The position numbers and the translations under genes were made by a program. Below are positions 36,042 to 45,100 of a stretch of 64,000 nt of DNA, piece after piece. Source of the stretch: Paractinoplanes durhamensis (GTDB taxonomy: Bacteria > Actinomycetota > Actinomycetes > Mycobacteriales > Micromonosporaceae); contig NZ_BOML01000033.1 in assembly GCF_016862175.1 (NCBI RefSeq), positions 1 to 64,000 of the forward strand. Direction: 5' to 3'. How positions within the stretch are numbered: the stretch's first letter is position 1; each line of letters opens with the position of its first letter. Under the pieces are notes generated by a model. The model saw nothing but the letters and a program-made list of their open reading frames with translations. It had not been told where the DNA came from and searched no databases.

Positions 36042-36132
36042 GTTCGCACTCACTCCGGCACGGTAGCGCGCCTCTGACCCGGGGCTTTGCAGGCAGGGCT
36101 ACCGTGAGTCCGGCGGCGATGGGAGCTGATCC

Positions 36133-36510
36133 ATGTTCGACGACAGGGAGTTCGACAGCCGGGACCGCGACGATCCCTGGCCGGCCGGCTTCGAGGAGCG
36201 GGCCACGCGGGAGCGCGAGCTGTCCGCCCGGCTCGCCCAGGTGCGCGCGACGGCCGACAGCGACGACAACCTGGTGGCCGTCACGGTCGGCTCGTCGGGC
36301 GACCTGATCGACCTGGAGCTGGACGAACGCATCCGGGACCGGCCCGCCGCCGAGACCGCCCGCGAGATTCTGAAGACCCTGCGGGCGGCCCGGGTCACCC
36401 TCGTTGCCGCGATCACGTCGGTGACCGAGGAATCGGTCGGCGCCGACTCGCCCACCGGCCAGGCGATCATCGCGGCCTATTCCGGTCGGCTCGGCGACCT
36501 CGACGTCTGA
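36133..36510 (+). CDS. YbaB/EbfC-like protein
   Basis: A 125-residue paralogue of the protein at 25766: the strand NLVAVTVGSSGDLIDLELDERI is followed by a long helix with ILKTLRAARVTLVAAITSVTEESVGAD. The shared segment VTEESVGADSPTGQAI compares with VDETVGADTEAGRAV in the other copy. The N-terminus is strongly charged (DDREFDSRDRDDPW). Divergent from the helicase gene, 91 bp away. Possible nucleoid-associated role, unproven. Confidence 0.72.
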   Translation: MFDDREFDSRDRDDPWPAGFEERATRERELSARLAQVRATADSDDNLVAVTVGSSGDLIDLELDERIRDRPAAETAREILKTLRAARVTLVAAITSVTEESVGADSPTGQAIIAAYSGRLGDLDV

Positions 36511-36534
36511 GCGGCTTTCCGGCCCCTGCCGCTC
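36509..36534 (+). terminator. Hairpin after the YbaB-like gene
   Basis: GAGCGGC and GCCGCTC form a perfect 7-bp stem starting at the stop codon of the upstream gene, followed by GTTTGT. It is a likely intrinsic-type terminator. Confidence 0.6.
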
Positions 36535-37156
36535 GTTTGTCCCGGCGTGGCCGCGATGATCTTCCGTCCCACTATGTGGCGCGAGGATCTTGAGTCCGAG
36601 TTGCATGTGGACGGTGCGGATGGGCGGTTTGCGGAAAGGGGCATAAAACGCGAACCGGTGCCCGACCCGGGCGACTGACGGAAATCCGACAGCTATCTTG
36701 TTGGGTGCGTGTCAGCGGTTCTAGCAGGGATCTTGTCGGGGTGGCGGCGACGGTGGCCACTGTGGATCCCGGGGCTCCCGATGGGAGCGCGCCCATCTTG
36801 CGGGAATGCGGATTCGGTCTATGTCTCCGCGCAGGTGAGGGCATATTCAGTGGTCAATGTGAGTGGATGTTTGCGCGGTGGTCACCACTCTGAAATATGG
36901 AAGTGATTGACTAAGGATGCGGGTTGAAATTCGAAGCCGACATGCAACTTGCACGCGCGGTTCGCCGTGCAAGTTGCATGTTTCGCAGCCTCTCGACCTG
37001 CAGCTCCATCGTCGTGGCTGAGTTCTGATCGTCGCAATCGTTTTCATTCATGAGCGTTTCTGCGATGTGCGAAGCCGACCCTTCCAGTCGATCACCGGAA
37101 GTGGAACTCTTCTAAGCCAGCAGTAACGCCTGCGACACGGACGGTGGTGGTAACGA
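36535..37156. other. Intergenic region without a supported gene
   Basis: About 620 bp. Base composition is less GC-rich than its neighbours, especially 36840-37120. Short open frames exist but lack family features and codon bias. It contains the perfect 14-bp inverted repeat at 36941 and the presumed promoter region of the gene at 37157. Confidence 0.6.
36941..36980. promoter_or_regulatory. Perfect 14-bp inverted repeat
   Basis: CATGCAACTTGCAC and GTGCAAGTTGCATG are perfect reverse complements separated by 12 bp. The AT content of the arms is high for this genome. It lies about 180 bp upstream of the gene at 37157. It could be a two-site operator or an RNA hairpin. Confidence 0.6.
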
Positions 37157-37825
37157 ATGCGCCCAGACGTTCTGGTCGGTCCGAGCGAGTGGGTGGTCGA
37201 GCAGTTCGGCGACAAGGTGGCCGGTGAACTGTGGACCCGGGTTCCGGAGGCGTTGAGCACCGCAATTGACCGTGAGGTCAACGCCCACCCCGCGATGACG
37301 CAGACCGTGGAACGAGTGATCGCGAATCCGCGGTGGCCGCTCCCGTACGAAGAGCTGGTGCTCTTCCTCGGCACGCTTCCCGGAGCCGAGATCATCAGCA
37401 TTCCGAAGTCCGTCTACCAACTCGTCGTGATCAATGGACATGTCGTGGTGCCGTGGTGCTACGGCCAGTCCGCCCAGACGTCGATGCGCGACGTCGAGGT
37501 CGGCCGCTCGTTCGGCCGGCTGGCCCGGGAGTTGCTCCGCCGCTTCGGCCCGCCGTGGCGCCGCTCCCAGGCCGAGACCCCGCTCCCGCTCGACGCCGTC
37601 GACGAGCGCGAGGTAGCCAAGATCTGCGCCGCAATCTCCAAGATCGACCCAAAGCCCGAGGTGGTGATCGCCGGCTTCGCCGGTGCACCGCACCTGGGTC
37701 TGCTGCGGGCGTGCCTGGGCGAGATCAAATCAACCGACAACGGCCACCTGCTCTGGAGCCACCTGGACGACCTGCCGCTACCGCCGCCGGTCATCCCACG
37801 CCCCCGCCGCATGCAGTTCCCCTGA
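37157..37825 (+). CDS. Hypothetical protein
   Basis: A 222-residue protein of unknown family. The first ~90 residues are mixed alpha/beta with NPRWPLPYEELVLFLGTLPGAEI, followed by a beta segment VYQLVVINGHVVVPWCYG. A helical region and a hydrophobic segment EVVIAGFAGAPHLGLLRACLGEI precede a proline-rich C-terminus. It has no transmembrane helix or signal peptide and no coupled neighbour. Third-position GC is high, so it is very likely a real gene. Confidence 0.7.
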   Translation: MRPDVLVGPSEWVVEQFGDKVAGELWTRVPEALSTAIDREVNAHPAMTQTVERVIANPRWPLPYEELVLFLGTLPGAEIISIPKSVYQLVVINGHVVVPWCYGQSAQTSMRDVEVGRSFGRLARELLRRFGPPWRRSQAETPLPLDAVDEREVAKICAAISKIDPKPEVVIAGFAGAPHLGLLRACLGEIKSTDNGHLLWSHLDDLPLPPPVIPRPRRMQFP

Positions 37826-37831
37826 TCGGCC

Positions 37832-37872
37832 TTCCCCGAAGGCGGCCGGCCAACCGGCCCCGCCTCGGGGAA
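37832..37872 (+). terminator. Hairpin terminator after the gene at 37157
   Basis: TTCCCCGA pairs with TCGGGGAA, with inner GGCGG/CCGCC and CCGG/CCGG pairing, starting 7 bp beyond the stop codon. A strong rho-independent-type structure without a U-tract. Confidence 0.65.
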
Positions 37873-37918
37873 CGCCCAGCCCCCGAACGCCTCAGCGAGG
37901 CAACGCACCTTCCCGGCG

Positions 37919-37991
37919 CGATGGCGTCGGCGCAGGTCCCGGCAGGCGAGATGGCGGCCGATCCAACGCCGGGTGCGCGGGCGGCCGCGGT
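37919..37991. repeat. Non-coding relative of the helicase-internal repeat
   Basis: About 70 bp here align with 42549-42619, inside the giant helicase gene: both read GGCGTCGGCG, then GGCGAGATGG, GCCGATCCAA, GCCGGG and GCGGCCGCGG at the same spacing. The copy lies in the intergenic space between a terminator and a pseudogene. It suggests a dispersed sequence element or a past duplication. Confidence 0.6.
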
Positions 37992-38060
37992 GCTCCGGGC
38001 CAGCGGACCAATCGCAACGGAGCGACTCGCGGGCGGCACGGCTGCCCCGGGCGGATGAGT

Positions 38061-38401
38061 TCACCAGCGGAAGCGCGCCCCGTCTCCCTCGATCCGGAGA
38101 AGGAAAGTCCGTGATTGCGTCGCTCCCGTCGCGCGGCCGCAGAACCAGGCCGGCGGCATGGATCGCCTGGTCAGCTGCGATCGCCGCCTCGGTGTCCCGG
38201 CCGCGCCAGGCATCCCGCGATCTCTCGGTCAGCCCATCCCGGTCCTGCCTCGAACCGGCAGCCGGACCAGAACATGTCGTGCCCGTCGAACACCAAGATC
38301 CCGACCGGCCGGTCACCCTGCTTCAATGCCCAGCTCGGCCCGGTCGCGCCGGCCTCCCTCTGCATCGCCGGACCGTATCGCGGGCACTGACCATGACTCA
38401 T
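38061..38401 (-). pseudogene. Frameshifted remnant of a small conserved protein
   Basis: On the minus strand three frames can be joined into one plausible ~113-residue protein. The first frame reads from ATG 38401 through ILVFDGHDMFWSGCRFEAGPGW. The second supplies RDAWRGRDTEAAIAADQAIHAAG and LVLRPRDGSDAITD. The third ends FLLRIEGDGARFRW and a stop at 38061. The last switch is explained by one extra T in a TTT run near the ITDF codons; the first switch lies between about 38200 and 38240. Total length is 341 bp, not a multiple of three. Sequencing error is an alternative. Confidence 0.6.
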
Positions 38402-38506
38402 TTCTCGCGACCACCTGGCGCGGATCACTTCCCGCGGCCGAATCCGCGAATAGCCTCGGACGGGGACTGTGCCGCGGGATCAGCTTTCCGAGAGGTCGTG
38501 GGTGGG

Positions 38507-39277
38507 GTGGAGTCGCATGTGGTCACCGGAGGTGGTCGTGGCGTTGGGCGCGCGATCGTCGAGCGGTTGGTCGGCGAGGGCGACGGGGTCGCGATCGTGG
38601 AATTCGACCCGGCCGCGCTCGACTGGGTTGCCGGGCATCCGGCCGGCGGGCGACTGTTGCCGATCGTCGGGGACGCTGCCGACGAGGTTGTCGCGGCCAA
38701 GGCGGCCGAGGCGGCCTCGGCCGTCGCGCCGCTGCGCGGCTGGGTCAACAACGCCGCGATCTTCCGGGATGCCTGGCTGCACGAGACGCCGGCCGGCGAG
38801 GTCGTCGACCTGATCGGCCGCAACCTCAACCCGGTGCTGGCGGGTTGCGCCGCGGCGATCCGCCATTTCATGGCTGCCGCCGACGGCGGAGCCATCGTCA
38901 ACGTCTCGTCCCACCAGGCACAACGGCCGGTGCGGGGTTCCTTCGCGTACGCGACCGCCAAGTCCGCCATCGAAGGCGTGACCCGCGCGCTTGCGGTTGA
39001 TTACGGGCCTTTCGGCGTACGCGTCAATGCCGTTGCCCTTGGCTCGATCGCCACCGACCGCTCGGATGCGTATCTCGCCGGCCTGCCCGGCGAGGAGCGG
39101 GACCGCTTCGCCCGCGAGATCCGCCTGCTGCAGCCGCTGGGCCGGATGGGTCGCCCGGCGGAGGTGGCCGACGTGGTGGCGTTCCTGCTGTCACCGCAGG
39201 CCGCCTTCGTCAACGGCGCGATAGTCCCGATCGACGGCGGCCGCTCAGCGGTGGGCCGAGACCCGGAAGAGGCCTGA
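38507..39277 (+). CDS. SDR family oxidoreductase
   Basis: A 256-residue classical short-chain dehydrogenase. The NAD(P)-binding motif is VTGGGRGVGRAI at the N-terminus, then WVNNAAIF (NNAG-type). The catalytic Ser is in IVNVSSHQ and Tyr-x3-Lys in FAYATAKSAIEG. The C-terminal FLLSPQAAFVNGAIVPIDGG is typical. The acidic residue after the second strand (VEFD) hints at NAD preference. GTG 38507 is chosen; GTG 38498 and 38519 are alternatives, as no clear ribosome binding site decides. Substrate unknown. Confidence 0.9.
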   Translation: MESHVVTGGGRGVGRAIVERLVGEGDGVAIVEFDPAALDWVAGHPAGGRLLPIVGDAADEVVAAKAAEAASAVAPLRGWVNNAAIFRDAWLHETPAGEVVDLIGRNLNPVLAGCAAAIRHFMAAADGGAIVNVSSHQAQRPVRGSFAYATAKSAIEGVTRALAVDYGPFGVRVNAVALGSIATDRSDAYLAGLPGEERDRFAREIRLLQPLGRMGRPAEVADVVAFLLSPQAAFVNGAIVPIDGGRSAVGRDPEEA

Positions 39278-39614
39278 CCGACCCCGCTCCGCCAACCCAT
39301 CTGCACATGGTTCCGGCCGAACGTCGCGCAGGTCAGGCGGTTACTCAACGACGGGCCAGGGCCCGGGAATCAGGGCTACCGACTTCGCCGAAGTTGGGGC
39401 CTCGCCCTGGCAGTCAGAGGCCGAGATCCAGGAAATCGGGCCCTCGTCGCACGCTCGCGCAGTCGCCGGGTCGGGGTGCGGCCACCTTCGGTCGATGCTG
39501 CTTCGCCGTGACTCCCGACGGGCTGTTGGCGCACGCGGGTATTCCGGCTCCGAGCAGGGGAATTGGCATGGTTAATCCGAGCATGTGGGTTGTCATGAGA
39601 CTATAGTCGTGTGC
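39278..39614. other. Intergenic region without a supported gene
   Basis: About 335 bp between the SDR and HTH genes. Open frames on both strands are short and lack recognisable features. A TATAGT at 39602-39607 sits 7 bp before ATG 39615 and could be the -10 element of a leaderless or short-leader transcript for the HTH gene. Confidence 0.5.
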
Positions 39615-39626
39615 ATGGAGGAGTCG

Positions 39627-39875
39627 ATGCGCCTGGCCGGCGCTCATGAGGTTCGGGAGTTGCTCGGCGTGAGTCGGCAGCGGGTCTATCAGTTGGCCGC
39701 GCGATCCGACTTCCCGGAGCCGGTGGCCGCGCTGGCGCAGGGCAAGGTCTGGCTGTTCGGCGATGTCGAGCGATGGATGATTGCGCGACAGTTGCTCTTC
39801 GCGCGGGAGCGGGACAAACCCTCGGAGGAACAGGTCCACGCTCCGGGCGCCGACCTCGTCAGGGCCGAGACCTAG
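39627..39875 (+). CDS. Small HTH DNA-binding protein (AlpA/MerR-like)
   Basis: An 82-residue protein. AHEVRELLGVSRQRVYQLAARSDFPEPVAAL followed by KVWLFGDVERWM is the helix-turn-helix plus wing of AlpA/excisionase-type proteins. Such proteins often control mobile or phage genes, but no integrase is near. ATG 39627 is preceded by GGAGGAG at close spacing. ATG 39615 is an alternative start that would suit a leaderless transcript from the TATAGT element. Confidence 0.82.
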   Translation: MRLAGAHEVRELLGVSRQRVYQLAARSDFPEPVAALAQGKVWLFGDVERWMIARQLLFARERDKPSEEQVHAPGADLVRAET

Positions 39876-39879
39876 AGCG

Positions 39880-40230
39880 CGCGAAGCTTCGGCGCTGCGG
39901 CCCCATCGCCGGTCGCGGCGCCGGCCCTCATCGCGGCTCGCGTCGTCGGCCGCTCGCGTCGCCCGTCGCTCGCATCGTCGCCCGCCGCGCTGGCCCATCG
40001 CGGGCGGCAGCGTCGGCCCCCATCGCTGGCCGCGGCGTCGGTCGCCCGTCGGGTGGCGTCGGTGCGCGTCGGCCGTATCGCTAGCCGTGGCGTCGGTGCG
40101 CGTCGGCCGTATCGCCGGTCGTGGCGTCGGCCGCTCGTCGGCCGTGTCGCCGGTCGCGGCGACGGCAAATCGCCGGCCTGTGCTGACCCATCGCCGGCCG
40201 CGTCGTCCGGGCTGTTGATCTTGCCGTGCC
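39880..40230. repeat. GTCGG-rich degenerate tandem repeat region
   Basis: Low-complexity sequence built of GTCGCC/GTCGGC-type units. The clearest copy pair is a 29-bp block at 40053-40081 repeated at 40087-40115 with period 34. Open frames here are compositional artefacts. It fills the gap between the HTH gene and the membrane protein gene; no gene is supported in 39876-40274. Confidence 0.7.
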
Positions 40231-40274
40231 GGCCTGAGTGATGGTGCCGGCGATGGGGCGGGCGGGTTTCTCGG

Positions 40275-42032
40275 CTATTGAGGGAGCAGGTAGGCGGTGG
40301 AGAACGGTTCGTGGCGGGCGCGCAGGTCGGCGTAGGTGGTCAGCAGGAACGCCGCGGCCAGGACGCCGGCGGCGATCGTGAAAACGCCGGAGATCAGCTG
40401 GGTGATGATCGTGGTCGCGGTGGACGGGCCGACCGAGGCGGTGATCGGGGCGGTGATCAGGCCCTCGACCAGGCTGATGCCGAAGGCGACCGCGGCGGCT
40501 ACCAGCACCCGGCCCAGGGCGGCGCCGAAGTCGGCGTGGAACAGGGCGAATACGCGGCCGATCGTGTTGCCCCGCTCGAGCAGGACCACCGCGGGCAGCA
40601 GCGAGAACACCAGGAGCAGGTAGATGCCGGGCAGGATGCAGAACAACAGGCCGACCAGGACCATCAAGCCGGCGAGCAAGCCCCAGCCCAGCAGGGCCGG
40701 CGCGCGACGGGCCGCGGTCTTCAGCGCGTCGCCGATCGAGAGTGGCTGGCCGGTTGCCCGCTGGACCAGCAACTGCAGGCACGCCAGGCTGCCGATCAGG
40801 TCGAACACGATGGCCAGCAGCGCTACCGGGATCACCGCGTAGAAGGGGCTGATGATCGCGTTCCAGTCGATGGCGCCGCTGGTGTCCAGCTGGGTGTTCA
40901 GGGTGTCCTGGCGCAGGTCGAGCTGGATGAGCATGATGATCAGCGGGATCGCGGTGATCAGCTGGATCACGACCAGGGGCTGCCAGGTCGCCTGCACCAG
41001 CCGGAAGCTGCGGGACCACCAGCCGGAGAAGTCCGGGCTGACCAGCGGATCGCTGGGTCCCGCATAGTACGAGGCCGGAAGCTGCCCGGGCACCGCCGAG
41101 TACGGCGGCCCGTAGCCCGGTGCGCCGTAGCCCGGTGCGCCGTAACCGGGAGCGCCGTAAGCGGGAGCCCCGTAGCCCGGTGCGCCGTAACCGGGCGGTG
41201 TGCCGTAGGGGTTGTAGCCGGGCTGACCGCCATAGGCGTCCGATCCTGGCGGCGGTCCGTAGGCATTGGGGCCGTTCGGAGGGCCGGAGGGGTTGGAGCC
41301 CGGCTGAGCGCCGTATGGGTGGTAGCCCGACGGCGTGCCGTCGGGGTTGTAGGCGGCCGGCGGGCCGTAAGGGTTGTAACCGGACGGAGTGCCGTCCGGA
41401 TTGAGACCGGGCACCGGCCCGCTGGGGCCACCGCCGGGCGGCGTGCCGTAGGGCCCGGCGCCGGGCGGTGTGCCGTAGGCATCGTGGCCGGCCGGCCCGG
41501 CGCCGCCCTGGGCGGGCGGAGAGTAAGGCGACGCTCCAGGGTGCTGCGGATCAGGCGACCCGCCGGTCTGCGGCGTGGCGGCGGAAGAAGGCGGCACCTG
41601 ACCGCTGCCGGGCAACTCGCCGCCACTGGTCGTCGGGCCGGCCTGCGGTACGGCCCATGGGTTCGGCTGGTGGTGATCCCAGGAGCCGGTGGCGTTGCCC
41701 CACGGATCGGCGGGCGCCGGTGGTGCCAGCGGGTCACTGGACGGCGGCGTCGGCGGATCTCCCGCAGCCAGGGGATCACGCGCAGTCAGCGGATCACGCG
41801 ATGGCGGCGGGGAGGCGGCCGCGGGTGAGCCCGGTGCCTGCGCATCACCGGATGCCGGGGGTTGAACATCAGCGGAGGCTGACGGCGGGGTCTCGCCGGA
41901 GGCCGAGGGCTGCGGACCGCCGGTGGCCGGTGGCTCTGCCGGTGATGCGGCGGAGGCAGGCGGGGGTGAAGCCGGCGGCGGTGAGGCCGGGGGCTGCTCG
42001 TTGTCGGGGGTGCCGGGTGGGTTCTCGCTCAA
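40275..42032 (-). CDS. Proline/glycine-rich multi-pass membrane protein
   Basis: A 585-residue protein. The first ~330 residues are disordered, rich in Pro, Ser, Ala and Gly, ending in a run of GYGAP pentapeptides. The C-terminal ~230 residues contain about six hydrophobic helices (e.g. VIQLITAIPLIIMLI, LLGWGLLAGLMVLVGLLFCILPGIYLLL). These resemble the GPDPase-type/YciC-like membrane domain of actinobacterial proteins with proline-rich heads. FDLIGSLACLQLLVQRATGQPLSIGDAL is typical of this group. Function unknown; the head may be a cell-wall or protein interaction region. Divergent from the giant helicase gene. Confidence 0.82.
   Translation of the reverse strand: MSENPPGTPDNEQPPASPPPASPPPASAASPAEPPATGGPQPSASGETPPSASADVQPPASGDAQAPGSPAAASPPPSRDPLTARDPLAAGDPPTPPSSDPLAPPAPADPWGNATGSWDHHQPNPWAVPQAGPTTSGGELPGSGQVPPSSAATPQTGGSPDPQHPGASPYSPPAQGGAGPAGHDAYGTPPGAGPYGTPPGGGPSGPVPGLNPDGTPSGYNPYGPPAAYNPDGTPSGYHPYGAQPGSNPSGPPNGPNAYGPPPGSDAYGGQPGYNPYGTPPGYGAPGYGAPAYGAPGYGAPGYGAPGYGPPYSAVPGQLPASYYAGPSDPLVSPDFSGWWSRSFRLVQATWQPLVVIQLITAIPLIIMLIQLDLRQDTLNTQLDTSGAIDWNAIISPFYAVIPVALLAIVFDLIGSLACLQLLVQRATGQPLSIGDALKTAARRAPALLGWGLLAGLMVLVGLLFCILPGIYLLLVFSLLPAVVLLERGNTIGRVFALFHADFGAALGRVLVAAAVAFGISLVEGLITAPITASVGPSTATTIITQLISGVFTIAAGVLAAAFLLTTYADLRARHEPFSTAYLLPQ
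41110..41195. repeat. 15/18-bp coding repeats for GYGAP
   Basis: About five imperfect repeats of a GGTGCGCCGTAGCCC unit encode GYGAP pentapeptides in the disordered head of the membrane protein. Units stay in frame, so copy number can change without breaking the protein. Confidence 0.7.
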
Positions 42033-42166
42033 CGTCGTCCCGCTCTCGCATCAAGATCAGCGGCGCCACCTTAACGGGTGGGGTCAGTGCCCCAGGTTAA
42101 GGGCGTCGCGCGACCCGCCGGTTCGCGCCGGGCGAGGGCGGGACAGGGCCGCCTAGAATTTGGAGG

Positions 42167-45100
42167 ATGGCTGAGATTGAGTCGCCCACGACGATCCGGG
42201 ATCGGGCCGTCGCGGTCGCCGACTACCTTCTCGCCGTTCGCGCGCAGATGGAGCGGCCCGCGCGCACCGTGCCCGGCGATGCCCACCGACTGGACGCGCT
42301 GCCCGATCATCCGGCCTGCCAGGCCGGCCCGGCCGCCGACGGCACATCCTGGCTGCGCGTCGGCCTGCCGAGCCTCCCGCCGCCGGTCGCGGTGCCGGCG
42401 GCCCTGCGCCGCCGCCTGCGCGGCGACGTCACGGTAACCGCCGAACCGACCTGGACCGGCGAGACGACAACTCCACCGACGCCGGGCGGCAGGCCGACCA
42501 CCACGCCGGCTCGGGGCCGGGAAACGACCGTCGGACCGTCGAGCGCGAGGGCGTCGGCGAAGGTCTCGGGCGGCGAGATGGTCGCCGATCCAATGCCGGG
42601 CGCAGGGGCGGCCGCGGGCGGCGGGCTGGTCGCCGGATCGAACCAGGGCGCAGGGCCGACCACGGGGCCGACAGTGGGCGGCGGGCTGGTCGCCGGACCG
42701 GACCAGGGCGCAGGGGCGGCCGCGGCGCAGATTCCGGGCGGCGAGATGGTCGCCGAATCAGCGCCGAGTGCGAAGGCAGACCGGGCGCCGGGCCTGGGCG
42801 GCGAGATGGTGACCGAACCAAGGCCGGGCTTGGGGGCGGGGCAGGCGCGGGGTTCGGGTGGCGAGATAGTCACCGGCCTGACGGCGGGCGGAAGCGCGGC
42901 CGATGGACCAACTCCCGGCGATGAGAGAGCCGACGGGGCAACGACCGCCGATGGCCGATCCGCCGGGACGGAACCGGGTGGTGCGCGGTCCTCCGGGTCG
43001 GTGTCGGGTGGCGCGGGAGCTGCCGAGGCGAACTCTGGCGACGCGGGGGATGAGTTCGAGAGCTGGCGGGATCGGGTCTGGCGGCCCTGGGCCTATGCGT
43101 CGGGGGAAGCCGAGAAGACTCGGGTGCTGCATCGGCAGCTCTTCGACCTTATGCATCAGGTGGACATGTCGGCGGCCACCACCGAGCTGGTCTGGGGGCA
43201 TGGGCTGCTCGACACGACGATCAACGGTGAGCGGGTTCGTTATCCGTTGATCGCTACGCCGGTGCTGATCGAGTATGAGCCGGACAGTTCGCTGGTCACG
43301 GTCTCGCCGGCCGGGCCCTCGCGGCTGCAGACCGATGCGCTCACCGGGCTCGACGAGCGCTACCTCGCCCAGCTCCTGGCGCTGGCGGGGCCGGCCGGCA
43401 CGCTCGAGGTCGATCTGTGGAACGACCTCGAGCGGCGGGAACTCTTCGAGCGGGCGCTCGGTCGCCTCGGCTACGACCGGATCGTCACGGACGGGCGCAC
43501 CGAGACCAGCCAGCCGCACATCGCCGACGTCGGTGTCCTGTTCGCCCGGCCGAAGCAGCGGCTGCTGCGCGGTTTTCTGGAGAGCCTGCGCGACCGGCTG
43601 CTGGCCGGCGACACGACCAGCATCGGGGCGCTGTCGGCGATCGTGGCGCACGAACCGTCGAAGCTGCGCATGCCGGATGACCAGCCGGAGGCCTGGCGGC
43701 GCGTGGGGGAGCGGTTGCTCATGCCGCTGCCGACGAACGAGGCGCAGGAGTCGATCGCCCGCCGCCTGGCCCAGCACCGGAACGTCGCGGTCCAGGGGCC
43801 GCCGGGCACCGGCAAGACCCACACGATCCGCAACCTGATCTGCCATCTGATGGCGAACGGCAAGCGGGTCCTGGTGGTGGCGCAGAAGGAGGACCCGCTG
43901 CGGGTGCTGCGCGACGGCCTGCCGGAGGGCATCCGGTCGCTGTGCCTCGCGGTGCTCGGCCGCACCACCGACCAGCTGGTGCAGCTGCAGCTGGCGGCGC
44001 GCGAGCTGGCCGATCGGGCCGCCACCCTGGATCAGGAGGCGGAGGCCCGCCGGGTCGAGCGGCTGACCGGCCTGCTGGAGGAGGCGGAGCGGGAGCTGGC
44101 GACGACCCTGGGCGGGCTGCGGGCGATCGCCGAGAGCGAAGCGGTCACCTATCCGATCGACGGCGTGCCGATGACGCCGGTAGAGGTGGGCGCCTGGCTG
44201 CGCGAACGGGCGTCCGCCCACGGCGGCATCCCGGATCCGGTGGTGAGCGGTCCGCCGCTGAGCGGCGAGGAGTTCGGCACGCTGCTGGAGTTGGCGGCCG
44301 CCCTGTCACCGCCGGACCGGCGGGCCGCTTTGCGGCCTTTGCCGGAAACGGCGGATCTGCCGGGTGCGGCCGAGGCGGCACGCCTGCGCGCAGACCGAGC
44401 CACGCTGGCCGACCGGGTGGCCGACCTGGCTGCCGCGGGCCTCGACATAGACGAGGTCCGGCAGGAAGAGACGGCTGATGTACGCGGTGACAAGCGCGAT
44501 CAGCTGCGGCGCGACGAGCCTGAGCACTCGCAGCGTGCCGATCCCGAGCGGATTGTTCGTGCCGATCCCGAGCGGATTGTTCGTGCCGATCCCGAGCGGA
44601 TTGTTCGTGCCGATCCCGAGCGGATTGATCGTGCCGATCCCGGGCGGATTGATCGTGCCGATCCCGAGCGGATTGATCGTGCCGACCCCGAGCGGCTGCC
44701 GGGAGGTCAGTCCGATCATCGGCGGGGTGGTGAGGTCGATCGGCCGCGGCGCGAGGTGGGCGGCGCGGCGCGGCGGGGCGGGCTGGAGCGGGTTCGGGGG
44801 GAACTTCGGGAAGCTCTCGTCTGGCTTCGGCGGCGGGAAGGTGGGTGGACGGATCGGCTTGGGCGGCTTCTCAGCGATCCGCACTGGCGGGCCGTCTGGG
44901 GGGATCATGTCGCGGCCACCGAGGCGCTGCTCGGCGAGCTTGCGGGGCTCACCCGGGAGCTTGCGGGGCATCGGGTCGCGGTGCCGGCGGCGTACGCGAA
45001 TGAGCCGAAACGTCTTCTCGCACAGCTCGCCGAAGTGCGGCAGCGGTTTGATTCCGGGCGTGGGCTGAGTCGGCTGCTGCAAGCCGGGCTGTTCAAGCTG

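Noticed and set aside
36705..36906. Short open frames in the 36.5-37.1 kb gap
   Set aside because: They overlap each other in different frames, have no family features and lack the local codon bias.
39627..39875. The small HTH gene as a phage or mobile-element excisionase
   Set aside because: No integrase or other phage gene is adjacent, so only the DNA-binding fold is supported.
39880..40230. Possible CRISPR array
   Set aside because: Units are contiguous and degenerate, without unique spacers of constant length, and no cas genes are present.
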